Shown piece by piece: positions 23,335 to 31,032 of a DNA stretch of 38,281 nt (position 1 is its first letter; every line of letters begins with the position of its first letter). The DNA is from Rhizobiales bacterium CCH3-A5 (GTDB taxonomy: Bacteria > Pseudomonadota > Alphaproteobacteria > Rhizobiales > Beijerinckiaceae), in assembly GCA_001556025.1 (NCBI GenBank), contig LSIB01000127.1, positions 1-38,281 on the forward strand, read 5' to 3'. The notes under the pieces are model-generated. The model saw nothing but the letters and a program-made list of their open reading frames with translations, was not told the DNA's origin and ran no database searches. Made by a program: the position numbers and the translations under genes.

Positions 23335-24207
23335 ATGACCGTCACCACGGCCGAACCCAGACCCACCGCCGCCGCACCCTCCGGCGAGACCGCGCGCTAC
23401 CTCTCCGCGCGCCTGCGCAGTTACGCCGCCGCGATCCTGCTGCCGTTGACGCTCGTCATCCTCTGGCAGCTCGCCGGCAAGGATGGCTCTCTCGCCGGCG
23501 GGGCGCTGCCGACGCCCGACCGCGTCTGGGCGGCGTGGAAGATCTGGGCCTTCGGCACGCCGACCGGCCTGAGCCTGTCTCCTTACGTCGGCACCTGGGC
23601 GGAAAGCGTGCTGTTCTCGGCCCAGCGCGTCGCCAAGGGGTTTGCGCTCGCCATCCTGGTCGGCGTGCCGCTCGGCATCCTGATCGGCTGGTCGAAGCTG
23701 GCGCAGGCCATGGTCGATCCGACGATCCAGTGGCTGCGGCCCGTGCCGATCACCGCCTGGCTGCCGATCTCGATCGCGATCTTCGGCATCGCCGATTTCG
23801 GCGCGGTGTTCCTGATCACCATCGGCGCCTTCTACCCGATCGTGATCAACACCACGCAGGGCGCGCGCGACGTCGAGAAGAACTGGATCCGCGCCGCGCA
23901 GATGATGGGGGCGGGCAAGCTCGACATTCTGCGCCGCATCGTGCTGCCGGCGGCCTTGCCCTCGATCTTCACCGGGCTTCGCATCGGGCTCGGTATCGGC
24001 TGGACGGCGGTGATCGTCTCCGAGATGGTCGCGGTGAAGTCGGGCCTCGGCTATGTGTTGTGGGACGCCTATTATGTCGGCCGCATGGACATCGTCATCG
24101 CCGACATGGTCTCGATCGGCCTCGTCGGCTTCCTGTCGGACTGGCTGATCGTCCGGCTGGAGATGTGGGTGCTGAAATGGCGCCGCCTCCAGAGCTTCAA
24201 CTCGTGA
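23335..24207 (+). CDS. ABC transporter permease (NrtB/SsuC/TauC type)
   Basis: 290 residues with about six membrane segments. The BPD-transport domain has the EAA loop in WIRAAQMMGAGKLDILRRI followed by LPAALPSIFTGLRIGLGIGW, typical of this importer class. The ATG at 23335 follows the palindrome. The open frame continues upstream to 23245, but that part is repeat sequence, so the longer form is rejected. The partner ATPase gene starts 104 bases after its stop, with a second repeat in between. Confidence 0.9.
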   Translation: MTVTTAEPRPTAAAPSGETARYLSARLRSYAAAILLPLTLVILWQLAGKDGSLAGGALPTPDRVWAAWKIWAFGTPTGLSLSPYVGTWAESVLFSAQRVAKGFALAILVGVPLGILIGWSKLAQAMVDPTIQWLRPVPITAWLPISIAIFGIADFGAVFLITIGAFYPIVINTTQGARDVEKNWIRAAQMMGAGKLDILRRIVLPAALPSIFTGLRIGLGIGWTAVIVSEMVAVKSGLGYVLWDAYYVGRMDIVIADMVSIGLVGFLSDWLIVRLEMWVLKWRRLQSFNS

Positions 24208-24219
24208 CGGACGCCATGC

Positions 24220-24300
24220 CGTTGCGAGGAGGCGAAGCCGACGAAGCAATCCAGGGGGCTCGCGCCGACATCTGGATTGCTTCGCTGCGCTCGCAATGAC
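24220..24300. repeat. Palindromic repeat (family A) between permease and ATPase genes
   Basis: Inverted arms GTTGCGAGGAGGCGAAG.. ending GAAGCAATCCAG (about 24220-24254) and CTGGATTGCTTCGCTGCGCT.. ending CAATGAC (24272-24300). The same family occurs at 26733-26805 and, as a minimal form, at 34414-34435. It carries an in-frame ATG (24296) that could be mistaken for the ATPase start. Confidence 0.85.
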
Positions 24301-24310
24301 GAGGAAGACG

Positions 24311-25069
24311 ATGGGCACGATCACCTTCAACGCGGTCTCGAAGACCTATGGGGGCCCCAGCGGCGTCCGCGCGCTCGACAATGTCGACTTCCGGATTGGC
24401 GAGGGCGAGTTCGTCGCGCTGCTCGGCCCGTCCGGCTGTGGGAAATCGACCCTGCTCAACCTGCTCGCCGGCTTCGAGCCGCTGAGCGATGGCGCGCTGA
24501 CCTTCGACGGAAGGACCATCAGCAAGCCGGGGCCGGATCGCGGCGTGGTCTTCCAGGAGGCGGCGCTGCTGCCCTGGCTCAACGTCTGGGAGAACGTCGT
24601 CTTCGGCCCCAAGGTGCAGGGCACGCCGAAGGACGTCTACGAGGCCAAGGCGCGCGAGATTCTCAAAATCGTCGGGCTGGAAAAATTCCACGAGGCGCTG
24701 CCGGTGCAGCTCTCGGGCGGCATGCGCCAGCGCGTCGGCATCGCCCGCGTGCTGGTGATGGAGCCGCGTGCGCTGCTGATGGACGAACCCTTTGGCGCGC
24801 TCGATGCGCAGACGCGGCTCTCGATGCAGCAATTGCTGCTGGAAGTCTGGCAGCGGCTGAAAACCACCGTGCTCTTCGTGACCCACGACATCGACGAGGC
24901 GATCCTGCTCGCAGACCGGGTCTGCGTCATGACGGCGCGGCCAGGCCGGATCACGCGGGACATACCCATCACGCTGCCAAGGCCGCGCTCGCTCGACGAC
25001 CTGACGACGTCGGACTTCACCCGCTTCAAGGCCATGATCATGGCCGAGATGCGCGGCGGCCATCACTGA
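24311..25069 (+). CDS. ABC transporter ATP-binding protein (NrtD/SsuB/TauB type)
   Basis: 252 residues. Walker A GPSGCGKS (39-46), Q-loop VVFQEAALLPWLNVW, signature LSGGMRQRVGIARV, Walker B RALLMDEP followed by FGALDAQTR, and H-loop VTHDIDEA. It energises the importer formed with the permease and the binding protein. The ATG at 24311 is preceded by GAGGAAG (24301-24307) and is preferred to the ATG at 24296, which belongs to the repeat. The CE4 deacetylase gene begins 8 bases after its stop. Confidence 0.93.
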   Translation: MGTITFNAVSKTYGGPSGVRALDNVDFRIGEGEFVALLGPSGCGKSTLLNLLAGFEPLSDGALTFDGRTISKPGPDRGVVFQEAALLPWLNVWENVVFGPKVQGTPKDVYEAKAREILKIVGLEKFHEALPVQLSGGMRQRVGIARVLVMEPRALLMDEPFGALDAQTRLSMQQLLLEVWQRLKTTVLFVTHDIDEAILLADRVCVMTARPGRITRDIPITLPRPRSLDDLTTSDFTRFKAMIMAEMRGGHH

Positions 25070-25077
25070 GGACGGTC

Positions 25078-25956
25078 ATGGCCAATCCCCGCATTCCCTA
25101 CCGGCTGTCCTCGCAGCGCGCCGCCCTGCCGCCGCTCAAGGGCAAACGCATCCTCGTCCACCTCGTCGTCAATGTGGAGCATTGGCAGTTCGACCAGGCA
25201 ATGCCGCGCACCATCATCACGCCGCCGCATGGCCGCGAGACGGTGCCCGACGTGCCGAACTTTTCCTGGGCCGATTACGGCATGCGCGCCGGCCTGCCGC
25301 GCATCCTGAAGCTGTTTCAGGAGCGCAGGCTGCCGGCCTCGACGAGCTTCAACGCCGGCGTGATCGAAGCCTATCCGGCGGCCAGCGAGGCGATGCTGGA
25401 GGCGGGCTGGGAGTTCATCGGCCATGGCATCCACCAGAAGGCGATGAACCATGCCGACGGCGGCGAGGAGGCGCTGATCCAGGGTGCGCTCGAACGCATC
25501 CAGCGCTTCACCGGGCACCATCCCCGTGGCTGGCTCTCGCCGGGCCTTCGCGAGACCGTCGATACGCCGGACCTGCTTCGGAAGAACGGCATCGACTATG
25601 TTTGCGACTGGTGCGTCGACGACCTGCCGAGCTGGATGGCGACCACCCACGGCCCGATGGTCGCCATGCCCTACAATCTCGAGATCAACGACTCGATCAT
25701 CTACGCTGTCGAGAAGCACGCCACCGGCGAGATGGCGAAGCGGCTGGCGCATACGCTGCGGCTGTTCGAGGAGGAATGCGAGGAGAGCCCCCGCGTGCTC
25801 GCCATCGGACTGCATCCGCATCTGGTCTCCGTGCCGCACCGCTTTCACGAACTCGTCCAGATGGTCGAGATGCTGCAGGCCTCCAGCGAGGTCGCCTTCG
25901 TGACCGGCAGCGAGATCTGCGACTGGTACATGGCCGCCGAACCTTTGAGGACGTGA
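25078..25956 (+). CDS. Polysaccharide deacetylase family protein (allantoinase/PuuE-like CE4)
   Basis: 292 residues. The NodB-type fold has VNVEHW where classical deacetylases have TFDD, as in the PuuE/allantoinase-like branch, then WADYGMRAGLPRILKLF, the metal-histidine motif FIGHGIHQK and GWLSPGLRETVDTPDLL. This branch acts on small C-N compounds such as allantoin rather than on polysaccharides, so a role in opening or deformylating the imported nitrogen compound is plausible (inference). The ATG at 25078 follows GAGGA; an open frame reaching far upstream overlaps the ATPase gene in another frame and is rejected. It lies one base before the SDR gene. Confidence 0.82.
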   Translation: MANPRIPYRLSSQRAALPPLKGKRILVHLVVNVEHWQFDQAMPRTIITPPHGRETVPDVPNFSWADYGMRAGLPRILKLFQERRLPASTSFNAGVIEAYPAASEAMLEAGWEFIGHGIHQKAMNHADGGEEALIQGALERIQRFTGHHPRGWLSPGLRETVDTPDLLRKNGIDYVCDWCVDDLPSWMATTHGPMVAMPYNLEINDSIIYAVEKHATGEMAKRLAHTLRLFEEECEESPRVLAIGLHPHLVSVPHRFHELVQMVEMLQASSEVAFVTGSEICDWYMAAEPLRT

Positions 25957-25957
25957 G

Positions 25958-26725
25958 ATGGACCTGAAACTGAGCGGCCGCCGCGTGCTGATCACCGGCG
26001 GCTCCAAGGGCATCGGCGAGGCCTGCGCCCGCGTGTTCCTCGCCGAGGGCTGCTCGGTCGTGCTCGTCGCGCGCGATGCACAGCGGCTGACAGCGACGGC
26101 TGCTGCGCTGGGCGAAGCGAACCGCGTCGTGACCTGCGCCGCCGACCTCTCGCAAGGGAGCGAGCGCGAGCGCGTCGCGGCGGCCTTCCCCGATATCGAC
26201 ATCCTGGTGAACAATGCCGGCGCGATCCCCGGCGGCGGGTTGCTCGACCTCTCGATGGAGACCTGGGAGGCTGCCTGGGCGCTCAAGGTGATGGGCTACA
26301 TCCACCTGACCAAGCTCTACCTCGCCATGATGAAGGAGCGGCGCGCCGGCATCATCGTCAACATCATCGGCGGGGCCGGCCGCAGCCCGCGCTACGACTA
26401 TGTCTGCGGCGGCACGGGCAACGCCGCGCTGATGGCATTCACCTCCGCGATCGGCGGGAAGTCTGTCGACTGGGGCGTGCGCGTGATGGGCATCAACCCG
26501 TCGCAGACCCGCACCGACCGGATCATTTCGCTGAGCAAGAACCGGGCGAAGACGGCGCTCGGCGACGAATCGCGCTGGGAGGAGATGCTCAAGAACCTGC
26601 CGCTCGACCGGCTGATCGAGCCTGAGGAAATCGCCAACGCGGCGGCTTTCCTGGCCTCGCCGGCCAGTGGCTATGTCAGCGGCACGGTGCTGGACGTGGA
26701 TGGGGGCGGCGCGTTTCGGGGGTAG
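25958..26725 (+). CDS. Short-chain dehydrogenase/reductase with non-canonical active site
   Basis: 255 residues, classical SDR size. The nucleotide-binding loop GGSKGIG (14-20) and NNAG (85-88) are intact, and ASPASGYVSGTVLDVDGG closes the fold. The catalytic Ser-Tyr-Lys set is not: the strand NIIGGAG has Gly138 where Ser is expected, and the segment DYVCGGTGNAALMAF has Asn155 where Lys precedes AAL and Gly151 where Tyr is expected. Neither Tyr146 nor Tyr148 is followed by Lys four residues on. It may use another mechanism or reaction, or only bind the cofactor. Last gene of the amidase-ABC operon; it ends 8 bases before a family A repeat. Confidence 0.85.
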   Translation: MDLKLSGRRVLITGGSKGIGEACARVFLAEGCSVVLVARDAQRLTATAAALGEANRVVTCAADLSQGSERERVAAAFPDIDILVNNAGAIPGGGLLDLSMETWEAAWALKVMGYIHLTKLYLAMMKERRAGIIVNIIGGAGRSPRYDYVCGGTGNAALMAFTSAIGGKSVDWGVRVMGINPSQTRTDRIISLSKNRAKTALGDESRWEEMLKNLPLDRLIEPEEIANAAAFLASPASGYVSGTVLDVDGGGAFRG

Positions 26726-26732
26726 GCATCCC

Positions 26733-26805
26733 GTCATTGCGAGCGCAGCGAAGGAATCCAAGGTTTGCGCGAGACGCGGGATTACTTCGCTACGCTCGCG
26801 ATGAC
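26733..26805. repeat. Palindromic repeat (family A) between convergent SDR and anmK
   Basis: Left arm GTCATTGCGAGCGCAGCGAA.. (26733-26760) and right arm ..ACTTCGCTACGCTCGCGATGAC (26780-26805) pair with few mismatches. It lies between two convergent genes and includes the end of anmK: the stop codon of anmK (26790-26792) and its last residues are in the right arm. It may act as a bidirectional transcription end. Confidence 0.85.
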
Positions 26806-27932
26806 GACGGCCGGTTCAGCCGCCCGCCCGTCAGCGGCTCCGGCACGCCTGTCGTCGTCGGCAGGCTCAACGGCAGCTCCTTCACCGAGCGGATCGCCAG
26901 ATAGGCGAAGGTCTGCGCCTCGAGCGCGTCGCCGTCCCAGCCGGCCGCCTCGACCGGCTCGACCGGCACGCCGAGGCGCTGCGCCAACCGCGCCATGAAA
27001 TGGCGGTTCAGCCGGCCTCCGCCGCCGACGAGCCAGCGGGAGGGCGCGCGCGGGACATGGCGCAAAGCCGCGACCAGGCTCTCGATGGTGAAGGCGGCGA
27101 GTGTCGCCGCGCCGTCCTCGTCCGAGAGCGGCTCCACCACCTGGGCGCGGCGATGGAAATCGTTGCGGTCGAGCGATTTAGGCGCAGGCCGGTCGAAATA
27201 GGGGTTGTCCATGAAGCCGGCGACCAGATCGTCATGGACACGGCCGCTGGCGGCGAGCGCGCCATCTTCGTCGTAGGCAAGCCCGCGCCTGCGCAGCACG
27301 AAATCGTCGAGGATCGCGCTGGCGGGGCCGGTGTCGAAGGCGATCACGCTCTCGCCGTCGATCCAGGTCACGTTGCCGACGCCGCCGAGGTTCAGCACCA
27401 TCACCGGCTGCGGCAGCTTTTGCGCCAGCGCGCGGTGATAGAGCGGCGCGAAGGGCGCGCCCTCGCCGCCAGCAGCGACATCGGCGTAGCGGAAGCGGTC
27501 GACCGTCGGGATCCCCAGCGCGGCGGCGATGGCCGGCCCGTCGATGAGCTGCCTCGTGAAACGCAGATCGGGCCGGTGATAGACGGTCTGGCCATGCAGC
27601 CCGACGAGGTCGATGCCGGCGGGCTCGAGGTTCTGCTCCGCAATGAAGCTCCGGATCGCCGCGAGATGGTCGGCGGTGACGGCGGCCTCAAGCTCGACCA
27701 GCGGCTCGGTCAGGGCGCGCTCGGCATGACCGATCAGCGCCTGCAGCGCGGCCTTGGTTTCTGGTCGATAGGGATAGGACGCTCCGGCTCCGAACGACAC
27801 GGCGTCGCGCCCGTCGCTTTTGACGAGCGAGACGTCGATGCCGTCCATAGACGTGCCGCTGATCACGCCGATGACGGTGAGCGTCTCGCGATCTAGGTCG
27901 CGCAACCTATTCGCCCGGCTGCGGGCCGTCAT
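26790..27932 (-). CDS. anmK: Anhydro-N-acetylmuramic acid kinase
   Basis: 380 residues. It phosphorylates 1,6-anhydroMurNAc to MurNAc-6-phosphate in peptidoglycan recycling, in the cytoplasm. Family marks: IGVISGTSMDGIDVSLV at the N-terminus, GLHGQTVYHRP, NLGGVGNVTWI, AFDTGPASAILDDF and VGGGGRLNRHFMARL. The ATG at 27932 gives the usual length and overlaps the upstream DUF1330 gene by 26 bases; a TTG at 27905 is an alternative, and an upstream ATG at 27968 only adds residues from the neighbouring frame. The C-terminal SSSRA and the stop are encoded by a family A repeat arm. It is the last gene of a leftward run that begins at pyrF or beyond. Confidence 0.92.
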   Translation of the reverse strand: MTARSRANRLRDLDRETLTVIGVISGTSMDGIDVSLVKSDGRDAVSFGAGASYPYRPETKAALQALIGHAERALTEPLVELEAAVTADHLAAIRSFIAEQNLEPAGIDLVGLHGQTVYHRPDLRFTRQLIDGPAIAAALGIPTVDRFRYADVAAGGEGAPFAPLYHRALAQKLPQPVMVLNLGGVGNVTWIDGESVIAFDTGPASAILDDFVLRRRGLAYDEDGALAASGRVHDDLVAGFMDNPYFDRPAPKSLDRNDFHRRAQVVEPLSDEDGAATLAAFTIESLVAALRHVPRAPSRWLVGGGGRLNRHFMARLAQRLGVPVEPVEAAGWDGDALEAQTFAYLAIRSVKELPLSLPTTTGVPEPLTGGRLNRPSSSRA

Positions 27933-28215
27933 AGCCGGCGATGATGACGAGATCGACCGGGCCGACATTGGCGAGGTGCTTCACCGCCGCCTGGTATTCC
28001 GGCGAATCGTAGCAGGCACGCGCCGTCTCGACGTCCTTGAACTCGACGACGACGTTGTGCTTGCGGCCCTCGCCGCGGGCGAGCTTGTACTCGCCGCCGC
28101 GCACGGCGAAGCGCCCGCCATATTTGGCGAAAGCGACGGCGTTCAGCGCGCGATAGGCGTCGTATTCGCCCTGGTTCTGGACGTCGACGCGCGCGATCCA
28201 ATAGCCCTTCGCCAT
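27907..28215 (-). CDS. DUF1330 family protein (copy 2)
   Basis: 102 residues, a small ferredoxin-like alpha/beta-barrel-type protein of the DUF1330 family: MAKGYWIARVDVQNQGEYDA, GGRFAVRGGEYKLARGEG, HNVVVEFKDVETARACYDSP and EYQAA. Function not known; relatives include dimeric monooxygenase-like proteins, but no catalytic residues are established. The ATG at 28215 fits the family N-terminus; the frame is open further upstream, inside the other DUF1330 gene. Four bases follow the stop of its paralogue (28220), so the two are a tandem duplicate. It overlaps anmK. Confidence 0.88.
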   Translation of the reverse strand: MAKGYWIARVDVQNQGEYDAYRALNAVAFAKYGGRFAVRGGEYKLARGEGRKHNVVVEFKDVETARACYDSPEYQAAVKHLANVGPVDLVIIAGYDGPQPGE

Positions 28216-28219
28216 GGCG

Positions 28220-28507
28220 TCAGACTCCCTCGACGACGACGATGTCGATCTCGCCCGCGCCCTCGCGCAGCTTGCGCGCCTCGGCGTATTCCGACGAGTT
28301 GGCATAGGCCTTTGCAGAGGCGAAATCGGCGAATTCGATGACGATGTTGCGGGCCCGGCCCTCGCCTTCGGCCACGGTCATCTGGCCGCCGCGCACGATC
28401 GGCGTGCCGCCATAGATCTTCATCGCCTCGCCGGCCTTGGCGGCATAGGCCGCCCATTGAGTCGCGTTGGTGACCTTCGCGCGCGCCACGACATATCCCT
28501 TGGGCAT
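28220..28507 (-). CDS. DUF1330 family protein (copy 1)
   Basis: 95 residues: MPKGYVVARAKVTNATQWAA, YGGTPIVRGGQMTVAEGEG, NIVIEFADFASAKAYANSSE and a tail EIDIVVVEGV. Same fold and block order as the next gene, at clearly lower identity than a recent copy, so an old duplication that has diverged. The ATG at 28507 was chosen over one 7 codons earlier because of the conserved MPKGY start. It lies 38 bases after the pyrF stop on the same strand. Function unknown. Confidence 0.88.
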   Translation of the reverse strand: MPKGYVVARAKVTNATQWAAYAAKAGEAMKIYGGTPIVRGGQMTVAEGEGRARNIVIEFADFASAKAYANSSEYAEARKLREGAGEIDIVVVEGV

Positions 28508-28545
28508 GGTCTGATGTCCGTTTCTCAAGATTAGGGAGCGGGAGA

Positions 28546-29253
28546 CTACGAGGCTGCGGCGATCTCGTCCATGATCGCGGCCGCCGCGCCACGCGGGTCG
28601 GCCGCGCGGATGATCGGACGCCCGACGACGAGATGATCGACGCCGGCGCGGATCGCCTCGCCCGGCGTGAGCGTCCGCTTCTGGTCGCCGGCGGCGCCGC
28701 CGGCGGGGCGGATGCCGGGCGTCACGATCAGCATGTCGGCGCCGATCACGTCGCGGACGATCCCGGTCTCGGCGGCCGAGCAGACGATGCCGTCCATGCC
28801 GGTGGTGCGGGCCTGCTCGGCGCGCATCCGTACGAGATCGCGCACGGCGAGGCCGTAGCCGGCGTCGCGCAGATCGCCATCGTCATAGGATGTCAGCGCG
28901 GTGACCGCGAGCAGCTTGAGGGGGTTGTCGCCGCGCCCCTCCACCGCGCCGCGCATGGTCTGCGGATAGGCGTGCACGGTCAGCAGGGTGACGCCGAGGG
29001 TGGTCAGCGAATCGACGCCTTCGGTCACCGTATTGCCGATGTCGTGCAGCTTCAGGTCGAGGAAAACCTTCTTGCCCTCGGCGATGAGCTGGCGGGCGAG
29101 GTCGAGTCCGCCGGCGAAGGCGAGGCGATAGCCGATCTTGTAGAAGGTCGCCTCGTCGCCGAGTTGGCCAACAAGGCGGTAGGCGTCCCATATCGTGGGC
29201 ACGTCGAGCGCGACGATCAGCCGGTCGCGGATGTCGTTCGTGGGTTGCGTCAT
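28546..29253 (-). CDS. pyrF: Orotidine 5'-phosphate decarboxylase
   Basis: 235 residues. It makes UMP from OMP in pyrimidine synthesis. The catalytic Asp-x-Lys-x-x-x-Asp array is in [14 protein letters not shown]. The N-terminal RLIVALDVP and the C-terminal [16 protein letters not shown], the phosphate-binding end, are standard, as is [17 protein letters not shown]. The ATG at 29253 is preceded by a good ribosome binding site (GGAGGGCGAG). The frame is open upstream but without family similarity. Fifty-five bases separate it from the DsbA-like gene upstream. Confidence 0.96.
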   Translation of the reverse strand: MTQPTNDIRDRLIVALDVPTIWDAYRLVGQLGDEATFYKIGYRLAFAGGLDLARQLIAEGKKVFLDLKLHDIGNTVTEGVDSLTTLGVTLLTVHAYPQTMRGAVEGRGDNPLKLLAVTALTSYDDGDLRDAGYGLAVRDLVRMRAEQARTTGMDGIVCSAAETGIVRDVIGADMLIVTPGIRPAGGAAGDQKRTLTPGEAIRAGVDHLVVGRPIIRAADPRGAAAAIMDEIAAAS

Positions 29254-29308
29254 CTCGCCCTCCGCCGTTGCCGGCGATGGGCCATGATTCGACACGGGAC
29301 GCAAGCGC

Positions 29309-29953
29309 TCAGGCTGCGTCCCGCAACACCTGCGCGAAGACCTGCGCCCAGACCTCGGGCGTCTGCGCACCGGAGACCGCAAGTTTGCCGTCGATGATGA
29401 AGAAAGGCACGCCGGTGACGCCGACCTTGCGGGCATGGTCCTCAAGCCCGATCACGGTCTCGCGCAATTCGTTGTTGGCGAGTTCCTCGCGCGCAGCCTG
29501 CTCGTCAAAACCCTGCTCGACGGCGATCGCGACCAGCGTCTCCAGATCGCCGATGTCGCGGCCCTCCTGGAAATAGGCCTTGAACAGCGCAGCCTTCATG
29601 TCGCTGCCGCGCTGCACGGTCGAGGCGGCGGCGACCAGCATATGCGCCATCCGCGTGTTGACGCTCTTCGTCACCTTGGCCCAGTTGAAGGTGACGCCGC
29701 TTTCCAGCGCCGCCTCCGAGAGCCTGATCTCAATTTCCTTGCGCTTGCCAGGCCCGAACTTGGCGTCGAGATAGGCGGTACGGTCCATGCCCTCGGGCGG
29801 CATGTCGGGGTTGAGCTCATAAGGCAGCCACGTGATGGCGACGCGGTCGGTCAGGCCGTGCTGGGCCAGCGCCGTCTCCAGCCGCGCCTTTCCGATGAAG
29901 CACCACGGGCAGACGATGTCGGAGACGATCGCGATTGGGAGTTTGTCTTGCAT
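29309..29953 (-). CDS. DsbA family oxidoreductase (FrnE-like)
   Basis: 214 residues, thioredoxin fold with an inserted helical domain. The redox motif CPWC is at residues 15-18 in [18 protein letters not shown]. The second half ends with [20 protein letters not shown], the cis-Pro region. No signal peptide, so cytoplasmic, like FrnE-type proteins and 2-hydroxychromene-2-carboxylate isomerase relatives. Likely a thiol-disulfide oxidoreductase; partner unknown. The ATG at 29953 is preferred to one 10 codons earlier (29983), which would overlap epmB. It is 26 bases downstream of epmB. Confidence 0.9.
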   Translation of the reverse strand: MQDKLPIAIVSDIVCPWCFIGKARLETALAQHGLTDRVAITWLPYELNPDMPPEGMDRTAYLDAKFGPGKRKEIEIRLSEAALESGVTFNWAKVTKSVNTRMAHMLVAAASTVQRGSDMKAALFKAYFQEGRDIGDLETLVAIAVEQGFDEQAAREELANNELRETVIGLEDHARKVGVTGVPFFIIDGKLAVSGAQTPEVWAQVFAQVLRDAA

Positions 29954-29979
29954 GGTCGCTCCTTCGCGATGATGGCGCT

Positions 29980-31032
29980 TCAAGCCGGAGGATAGGCGTG
30001 CCGAGCGCCGTGCCGGTCTTCGACCAAAACGACGCCGGTGTCAGTCGGTTCGCAGCCCAGCGACGAAGCCGCGACCGGAACCTTTCCGGCGCCGCCGGGA
30101 ATGTCGAGGATATAGGTCGGCTGGCACAGCCCCGAAAGATGGCCGCGCAGGCGTTTGACGAGGGCCTGCCCCTCCTCCAGCGAGAGCCGGAAATGCGAGG
30201 TGCCGGGCGCAAGGTCGGGGTGATGCAGGTAATAGGGCTTGACCCGGTTCTCGACGAACGCCCGCATCAGCGCGGCAAGCGTTTCGATATCGGCATTGAC
30301 GCCCTTGAGCAGCACGCTCTGGCTGATCAGGACATGGCCGGCGTCGGCCAGACGCGCCAGCGCGGCGCAGGCCTGCGCCGTGAATTCGCGCGGATGGTTG
30401 GCGTGGATCGCGACATAGCTCGCCTTGCCGGGCACGCGTAGCGCGCGGGCATAATCGGCGGTGACGCGCTCGGGCTGGACCATCGGCACGCGCGTATGCC
30501 AGCGCGTCACCCTGATATGCGGGATCGCGGCCAGCCGGCGGGCGACCTCGCGGATGCGGCGGCTCGACAGGATCAGCGGGTCGCCGCCGGTCATGATCAC
30601 CTCCCAGATCGCCGGTGTGGCGGCGAGATAAGCCAATGCCGCGTCGAGCTTGTCCCCGGTCAGGGCGTCGCCGCCGGGTCCGACCATTTCGCGGCGGAAG
30701 CAGAAGCGGCAATAGACCGGGCAGGCATGGACGAGCTTGAGCAGCGCGCGGTCGGGATAGCGATGCACCACGCCCTCGACCGGCGAATGGGCATCGTCGC
30801 CGATCGGATCGGCCAGTTCCTGCGGCAGCGTCACCAGTTCGGCGGCATCGGGCACGAACTGCCGCGCTATCGGATCGGCCGAGTCGGCGGCGTCGATCAG
30901 CGCCGCCATCGCCGGCGTCATCGAAACCGCATAGCGCACCGCGACGTCCTGCAACGCATCACGCCGCGCAGGCGCGACGAGGCCATGCGCGATCAGCGCA
31001 TCGATGCTGCGGAGCGGCGTGTGGATCGTCAT
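29980..31032 (-). CDS. epmB: EF-P beta-lysylation protein (lysine 2,3-aminomutase family)
   Basis: 350 residues. A radical-SAM aminomutase with its [4Fe-4S] cysteines Cys104, Cys108 and Cys111 (CPVYCRFC), the SAM-contact segment VIMTGGDPLILS, and a C-terminal GGAGKVPV segment carrying the lysine that holds PLP. Known role: converts (S)-alpha-lysine to (R)-beta-lysine for attachment to elongation factor P. The length is shorter than clostridial lysine 2,3-aminomutase, as expected for EpmB. It overlaps epmA by 4 bases (ATGA), and efp is divergent beyond epmA, so the context is decisive against a catabolic aminomutase. Confidence 0.93.
   Translation of the reverse strand: MTIHTPLRSIDALIAHGLVAPARRDALQDVAVRYAVSMTPAMAALIDAADSADPIARQFVPDAAELVTLPQELADPIGDDAHSPVEGVVHRYPDRALLKLVHACPVYCRFCFRREMVGPGGDALTGDKLDAALAYLAATPAIWEVIMTGGDPLILSSRRIREVARRLAAIPHIRVTRWHTRVPMVQPERVTADYARALRVPGKASYVAIHANHPREFTAQACAALARLADAGHVLISQSVLLKGVNADIETLAALMRAFVENRVKPYYLHHPDLAPGTSHFRLSLEEGQALVKRLRGHLSGLCQPTYILDIPGGAGKVPVAASSLGCEPTDTGVVLVEDRHGARHAYPPA

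Noticed and set aside
24277..25077. Upstream extension of the CE4 deacetylase frame
   Set aside because: It overlaps the ATPase gene and has no similarity; the true start is 25078.
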